Virus record (IMG/VR): IMGVR_UViG_3300049043_000083
Coordinates: 1 to 40,861 of that record
Source: a virus
Reading direction: 5' to 3' (one strand)
DNA length: 40,861 bases
Positions within the stretch are counted from its first letter, which is position 1. Each line of letters starts with the position of its first letter. Made by a program: the position numbers and the translations under genes. The notes beneath the pieces were generated by a model that searched no databases, was not told the DNA's origin, and saw nothing but the letters and a program-made list of their open reading frames with translations. Positions 37,948 to 40,861 of this stretch are shown here, piece by piece.

Positions 37948-38095
37948 GAGACGCCGGCGCCAAGCCGGCGATACAGCGGGCGCTGCACCATCATGCCAGC
38001 AGCGGTACGGCGCAACGTGTAAATGCTCGCGCAGGGTTAAGTGATCAATTCCCGTAGCTGCGGATTCCAGCGGGTAACAGGCCGTCTCGGTTCAT
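37944..38095 (-). pseudogene. Small ORF of the right cluster (two frameshifts)
   Basis: From ATG 38095: MNRDGLLPAGIRSYGN, then IDHLTLREH and, in a third frame, LRRTAAGMMVQRPLYRRLGA followed by GVS and TGA at 37944-37946 overlapping the next ATG (TCATGAAC). About 50 residues, basic. The overlap on its 3' side supports it as a gene. The function is unknown. Confidence 0.45.
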
Positions 38096-38224
38096 GAGTT
38101 AATCGTCGCAAGTACGCGCCCGGCATGATGGACGCTTGTTGGTTATTGCCGGACGCGCCTTGTGCGCGTTTCGGCCGACTCCCGTCGGCCTCGTCGAGCG
38201 GCTCAGGCGCGCTCGCGGGCTCAT
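38092..38224 (-). pseudogene. Small ORF of the right cluster (frameshifted)
   Basis: From ATG 38224, overlapping the previous stop (CCATGAGC): MSPRA, then, after a shift near 38205, APEPLDEADGSRPKRAQGAS and NNQQASIMPGAYLRRL. A TGA at 38092-38094 overlaps the next ATG. About 44 residues, polar and disordered-looking. It is assigned mainly on operon geometry. Confidence 0.35.
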
Positions 38225-38641
38225 GGCCGCTCCCTCAGAAGCGCGCCGAGACCGGCCAGGGCAAAGTTGCCGGGCGCTGTCGGCAGGTCAAAGTTGCCGG
38301 GCGCGGCGCCGGCGACCCGGCTAGGCTTGGCCCACATCCGGGCCGGCCCAGTCCCAGTACTTGTACTGGGCGGCCTGATCACTCGAGCCGACATGCCAGG
38401 CGGCAGCCACTGCCGATCGCGGCGAATCGTCAGTAGTTCCTCGCGAGCTAGCGGGCAGTGCCCGTCGCCGCAGCGCGGCAGGATTCGCGATTGCGTTAGC
38501 CCGCAGCGCCTCAACCGCAGCAGCCCGGCTGGCGGCGCGTGCTGCTGACGCGAGGCGGAGGTCGCGGCGATACGACGACTCGCCACCGTGGTCGTACCCT
38601 CCGATGTCGGCGGCGAGGCCGCCTTCGTAGCCGTAGCTCAC
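38221..38641 (-). CDS. Polar Arg/Ala-rich protein, unknown (one frameshift)
   Basis: About 140 residues. From GTG 38641: MSYGYEGGLAADIGGYDHGG, then ESSYRRDLRLASAARAASRA, EALRANAIANPAALRRRALP; after a shift near 38455, EELLTIRRDRQWLPPGMSAR and the end GALLRERP at 38221. A short APGNF motif occurs twice near the C-terminus. Without the shift, the first frame remains open to 38321. The GTG start overlaps the stop of the upstream gene. No family was recognised. Confidence 0.5.
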
Positions 38642-38688
38642 GACATCACCAGGCGCGTAACGGCCACCACGTGGCCGGCCGCGTCGCG
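38635..38688. repeat. 54-bp direct repeat, copy 2
   Basis: Second copy of the repeat at 37367-37420 with one mismatch (38659). It lies at the 3' end of the gene at 38638-38957 and encodes the same C-terminal residues. Confidence 0.9.
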
Positions 38689-38957
38689 GAGTGCGGTGGC
38701 GCCCGTATCGGCGCGTAGACGCCGGGCGTGCCGGCCGGCAGGGCCGACAGCACCTAGGGCCGACACCAGGCACGGTTCGCCGTCGGGCGGCAGGCCCTCG
38801 ACGGCGCCTAGACGGCGGTGGACGGTGGGGATGCCGGCGAAGTTGCCGGCCGCAATTTCGTAGCTTACGACGCGGGCGACCTTGCCGGACGGTGGGTAGG
38901 TGCGGTCGGTGCCGTCCGGCATGCGGACGACGATGGCGTGGGGGTAAGGTTGATCAT
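38638..38957 (-). CDS. Conserved phage protein of MINLTPHAIVVR type (one frameshift)
   Basis: About 106 residues. ATG 38957 gives MINLTP and, with one base added in the CCCC run near 38940, HAIVVRMPDGTDRTYPPSG, KVARVVSYEIAAGNFAGIPT, GLPPDGEPCLVSALGAVG and the end TGATALRDAAGHVVAVTRL. This is a recognisable small beta-rich family in phages and bacteria (N-terminal NLTPHxIxV, C-terminal DTGATAxRDxxGxVxAVxRL); its function is unknown. It has an AAAGGA ribosome binding site. Its C-terminus was duplicated at 37370-37467. Confidence 0.75.
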
Positions 38958-38984
38958 GGCGTAGGTCCTTTTTTTCGCTAAATA

Positions 38985-39006
38985 GGCCCGGCGATTTCGC
39001 CGGGCC
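38985..39006 (-). terminator. Perfect GC-rich hairpin between leftward genes
   Basis: GGCCCGGCGA (38985-38994) and its exact complement (38997-39006) with a two-base loop. On the minus strand it follows the gene at 39043-39323 and is succeeded by TATTTA, so it may be a partial terminator or processing site before the gene at 38638-38957. Confidence 0.6.
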
Positions 39007-39042
39007 AGGTGTTGAACAGCTGCGCCGGCTTACTTCCGTTGT

Positions 39043-39323
39043 TTACAGGTCTTGCGCCGGGGTGCCGGGATCAATGTCCACCAGATAGCACAGGCGCAGC
39101 CACTGGGAATGCCTCAGTTGCTTGTAGCTCGTACCTTCACAGCAGTGGCTGCGCTGGTTGACCCAGATCGAGTCCCATTCCGCCACCATGCGGCCGGTGC
39201 GAGTGCCGCGATAGAGTGCGGTCAGAAAGTAACCCGCATGAATTCCTGACGCCCAGTCCAGGAGGGTTTGGGCAGGTTGATGCGCTCGCGCTCACCGTTC
39301 GACATTTCAACAGTCACTTTCAT
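39043..39323 (-). CDS. First gene of the right-hand leftward operon, unknown (one frameshift)
   Basis: About 93 residues, missed as one frame: MKVTVEMSNGERERINLPKP, SWTG, then after a shift near 39254, ASGIHAGYFLTALYRGTRTG, RMVAEWDSIWVNQRSHCCEG and YKQLRHSQWLRLCYLVDIDP. It has a GAGGAAAAG ribosome binding site and lies about 30 bases downstream of a strong promoter, so it is probably an immediate-early protein. The paired Cys-Cys and aromatic-rich middle are notable. No family was recognised. Confidence 0.6.
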
Positions 39324-39360
39324 TGTCTTTTCCTCTTTGGGTTGGGTAGTTGCGGCTGCA

Positions 39361-39390
39361 ACGATAACGGGCCGTTGCGGCGACTGTCAA
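39361..39390 (-). promoter_or_regulatory. Strong sigma-70-type promoter for the ArdC cluster
   Basis: On the minus strand: TTGACA (39385-39390, perfect -35), 18 bases, TATCGT (39361-39366, 4/6 to TATAAT). A ribosome binding site and ATG 39323 follow. The region upstream (39391-39440) is AT-rich with A/T-tracts, like an UP element. This is the best promoter match in the window. Confidence 0.7.
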
Positions 39391-40001
39391 GCATTGTTTT
39401 GCATTTTTGTTAAGTCTCTGATCCACCTAGAGTTTTTGCTTTTTGTGGAATGTCGGCGGTCGCCGGTCGAGTTTGACCGGGCTTCGCGTTGTGTGTTGGT
39501 GGTGTCGGCGGTGAGTGGGCGGTGAGTGGGCGGTGAGTGTGCGCGGCCTAAGTGTCTGACTGCGCGGGGCTTTTTGCTGTTTGTGGGCGATGTTGGTGAT
39601 GTTGGTGATGGATAGTGATCAGATCAGTTAATATATTAGTTCATAACGCTCCAGCCGATTTTTCAGGCGCCCGAGAACTGCCGACATTGCCGACATTGCC
39701 AACAATTGCCCCCGCGCGGGCGCTGTCCGGCCCGCGCGCGGCGCAATCGGCGCTCGCGCCTGCGGATTGCCAACTGCCGACAATTCCACAAGCCGTGCGG
39801 GTAGTTCGGGCACCCCCGCTTTCGCCCTGGCGCACCCAGCCCCACGCCCCCACGCCCCCACGCCCCCACGCCCCCACGCCCCACGCACGCCAGCCCCACG
39901 CCCCACGCACCACGCACCACGCCCCACGCCCCACGCACCCAGCCCCACGCCCCACGCACCACGCACCGCGCCCTGGCGCTCGCCCCACGCACCACGCCCC
40001 A
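39391..40001. other. Non-coding right end of the phage part
   Basis: No credible gene in about 600 bases. It holds an AT-rich stretch (39391-39440), three tandem copies of GCGGTGAGTGG (39508-39540), two GATGTTGGT repeats near 39590-39605, an AT-rich segment (39620-39645), a GC-rich segment with repeated TGCCGACATTGCC near 39680-39700, and the start of the C-rich array (39838). Candidate functions are an origin of replication, a packaging or terminal-repeat processing signal, or simply end-of-genome spacer. Confidence 0.55.
39508..39540 (+). repeat. Three tandem 11-bp repeats (iteron-like)
   Basis: GCGGTGAGTGG at 39508-39518 and 39519-39529, and GCGGTGAGTGT at 39530-39540. Direct, exactly spaced copies in a non-coding region next to an AT-rich stretch are typical of initiator-binding iterons, but three copies are few and no initiator gene is adjacent. 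Confidence 0.75.
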
Positions 40002-40075
40002 CGCACCACGCACCGCGCCCTGGCGCTCGCCCCACGCCCACGCCCCACGCCCCACGCCCCACGCACCACGCCCTG
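39838..40075 (+). repeat. C-rich low-complexity array (CACGCCCC/CACGCAC)
   Basis: About 240 bases of CCCCACGC, CCCCCACGC and CACGCACCACGC units, interrupted by the longer unit CACCGCGCCCTGGCGCTCG at about 39967 and 40012 and a variant at about 40067. It overlaps the start of the right terminal repeat (40002). Open frames here translate to meaningless GVGRGAW or HAPRPT repeats and are not genes. Confidence 0.85.
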
Positions 40076-40287
40076 GCGCTCGAACTCGCATGCCCTCCAG
40101 GCCTCGCACAACGCGCCACAAGCCACGCGGGCTTATAGTGCTACCCTACCAGATGGCTTACGGCTAGCGTGCGCTGTAGGCCTTCCTACGCGGTTATAGG
40201 GGCATGCGGGCCAGTGGGCGGGATGAATTCTGCGTGCGGATCGGGGCCCGGGCAGGGCCTTAAGGGGCGAGTGACTGTTACAGTAGC
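40002..40287 (+). repeat. Right copy of ~286-bp direct terminal repeat
   Basis: Same sequence and orientation as 2125-2411, one C shorter. It is preceded by the rest of the C-rich array on its left, which the left copy lacks, and followed directly by non-phage DNA. The offset between copies is 37,876-37,877 bp, which would be the unit length of the phage genome if the repeat is terminal redundancy. Confidence 0.85.
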
Positions 40288-40757
40288 AATACGCAACTGA
40301 ACGAAGTACACCGCAAAAACCTTACGTATTGCTTTCTCACGCCCGTGAGGATGGCCAGCTTGACGAGGTCCCTGAACCAGGCGGCCCAGACCTTCTGCGC
40401 GGGCTCGCTCTTGCTGAAGTGCCAGCCGTCAGGCCTTTTCTGCGACCGCACGCTCTCCAGGAAGGGCATCCCGTCCAGCGCACAGATACCCACGCTCCGT
40501 AGCATCTGGATCGCCCGGTCGCGGTCCGCGTCGAACTGCTGCCTGGCGGCGATGTTCCAATACTCGCCGCTGCCAGCAACCACCACCACAACCGGGCCTA
40601 GCCGCAGGGCCACCTCCACCATGGTCTCCACTCGGGCCACGAACTTCGGGTTGCCCTGATACAGCCACTCCCCGTCGCAGAGGTCGTTCAACGCCCAGAC
40701 GATGATCGTGGGGCTACTCCGGCCAGGCCCGGCGGTAGGAGGGGTGAGTGGCCCCAC
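40278..40757 (-). CDS. SGNH-hydrolase-like protein fragment in the non-phage flank
   Basis: About 159 codons open on the minus strand from 40757. IIVWALNDLCDGEWLYQGNP contains a block III-type Asn (ALND), and KRPDGWHFSKSEPAQKVWAA contains the block V DGxH catalytic His; the intervening helix (RVETMVEVALRLGPVVVVVA, then SGEYWNIAARQQFDADRDRA) fits a SGNH fold. The N-terminal GDS block is missing, so this may be one exon of a larger eukaryotic gene. The predicted protein is unlike the phage proteins in style. The real 3' end is uncertain, because the frame runs into the terminal repeat. Confidence 0.5.
   Translation of the reverse strand: MGPLTPPTAGPGRSSPTIIVWALNDLCDGEWLYQGNPKFVARVETMVEVALRLGPVVVVVAGSGEYWNIAARQQFDADRDRAIQMLRSVGICALDGMPFLESVRSQKRPDGWHFSKSEPAQKVWAAWFRDLVKLAILTGVRKQYVRFLRCTSFSCVLLL
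40286..40332. repeat. Palindromic element at the right edge of the insert
   Basis: GCAATACG (40286-40293) and CGTATTGC (40325-40332) are exact inverted arms around an interior that aligns with the element at 2081-2123 (AACTGAA.CGA, then AAAAAC). Its first two bases overlap the end of the terminal repeat. Confidence 0.65.
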
Positions 40758-40861
40758 AGTGTACTCCCACAGTCATGGCCTGCAAGTTGTAGGCCTGCGC
40801 GCCTCTCCGCCTTGCCATACCCACGGTCAATCCAGATACGTAACTGAACGGGTTAAAAAGG

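Noticed and set aside
39838-40075. Possible CRISPR array in the repeated CACGCCCC units
   Set aside because: Units are 7-8 bases, without constant repeats and unique spacers, and there are no cas genes.
39615-40199. Open frames in all directions through the C-rich array, translating to GVGRGAW or HAPRPT repeats
   Set aside because: Low-complexity DNA without stops in any frame; no start signals and no protein-like composition.
1-40861. tRNA or rRNA genes
   Set aside because: I noticed no cloverleaf-like sequence with conserved TPsiC (GGTTCGAATC) elements; a tRNA scan would be needed to be certain.

Overview
The window is a nearly complete double-stranded DNA phage genome of P22-like podovirus type, about 38.2 kb (roughly 2125-40287). 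It lies between two stretches that do not look bacterial. The phage assignment rests on terminase subunits, a P22-type portal, scaffold and gp5-like coat, gp4-like and gp10-like tail factors, two fibre/tailspike genes, three ejection-type proteins, a holin/M15 endolysin cassette, and a phage replication set (family A DNA polymerase, RepB-type primase fused to a helicase, SNF2 helicase, VRR-NUC nuclease, DUF2800-like nuclease). High GC and the gene content suggest a proteobacterial host. I saw no integrase and no convincing CI-type repressor, so a lytic lifestyle is likely but not proven.

Layout. 1-2124 is repeat-rich, gene-poor DNA built from a degenerate unit of about 60 bp. 2125-2411 and 40002-40287 are the same 287/286-bp sequence in direct orientation at the two ends of the phage part, differing by one C in a C-rich run. 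2412-24472 is the rightward late operon: packaging, head, tail, ejection, lysis. 24396-29423 is a leftward operon: DUF3310-like protein, SNF2 helicase, VRR-NUC and many small genes. 29531-35627 is the rightward replication operon, started from a divergent promoter/operator near 29450-29483. 35674-39323 is a leftward operon of small unknown genes plus an ArdC-type antirestriction protein, with a good promoter at 39361-39390. 39400-40001 is non-coding, with tandem repeats and a C-rich array. 40288-40861 carries, on the minus strand, part of an SGNH-hydrolase-like protein and palindromic half-sites also found in the left flank; it looks eukaryotic (dinoflagellate-like), though I can only infer this.

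Most phage genes are split by frameshifts. Almost every break is repaired by a single-base insertion or deletion, and I found essentially no nonsense substitutions. This points to uncorrected long-read indels rather than old decay. Coordinates for broken genes span the reconstructed gene; breakpoints are approximate. Neighbouring genes overlap by 1-4 bases (ATGA, TAATG) almost throughout, which helped place starts and stops across the frameshifts.

The most notable points are the direct repeats exactly bounding the phage part, the near-palindromic empty site formed when the insert is removed, a terminator hairpin lying between the Shine-Dalgarno sequence and the start codon of the DNA polymerase gene, a perfect 15-bp-arm palindrome before the terminase genes, and the right-hand cluster of unrecognised genes around ArdC.
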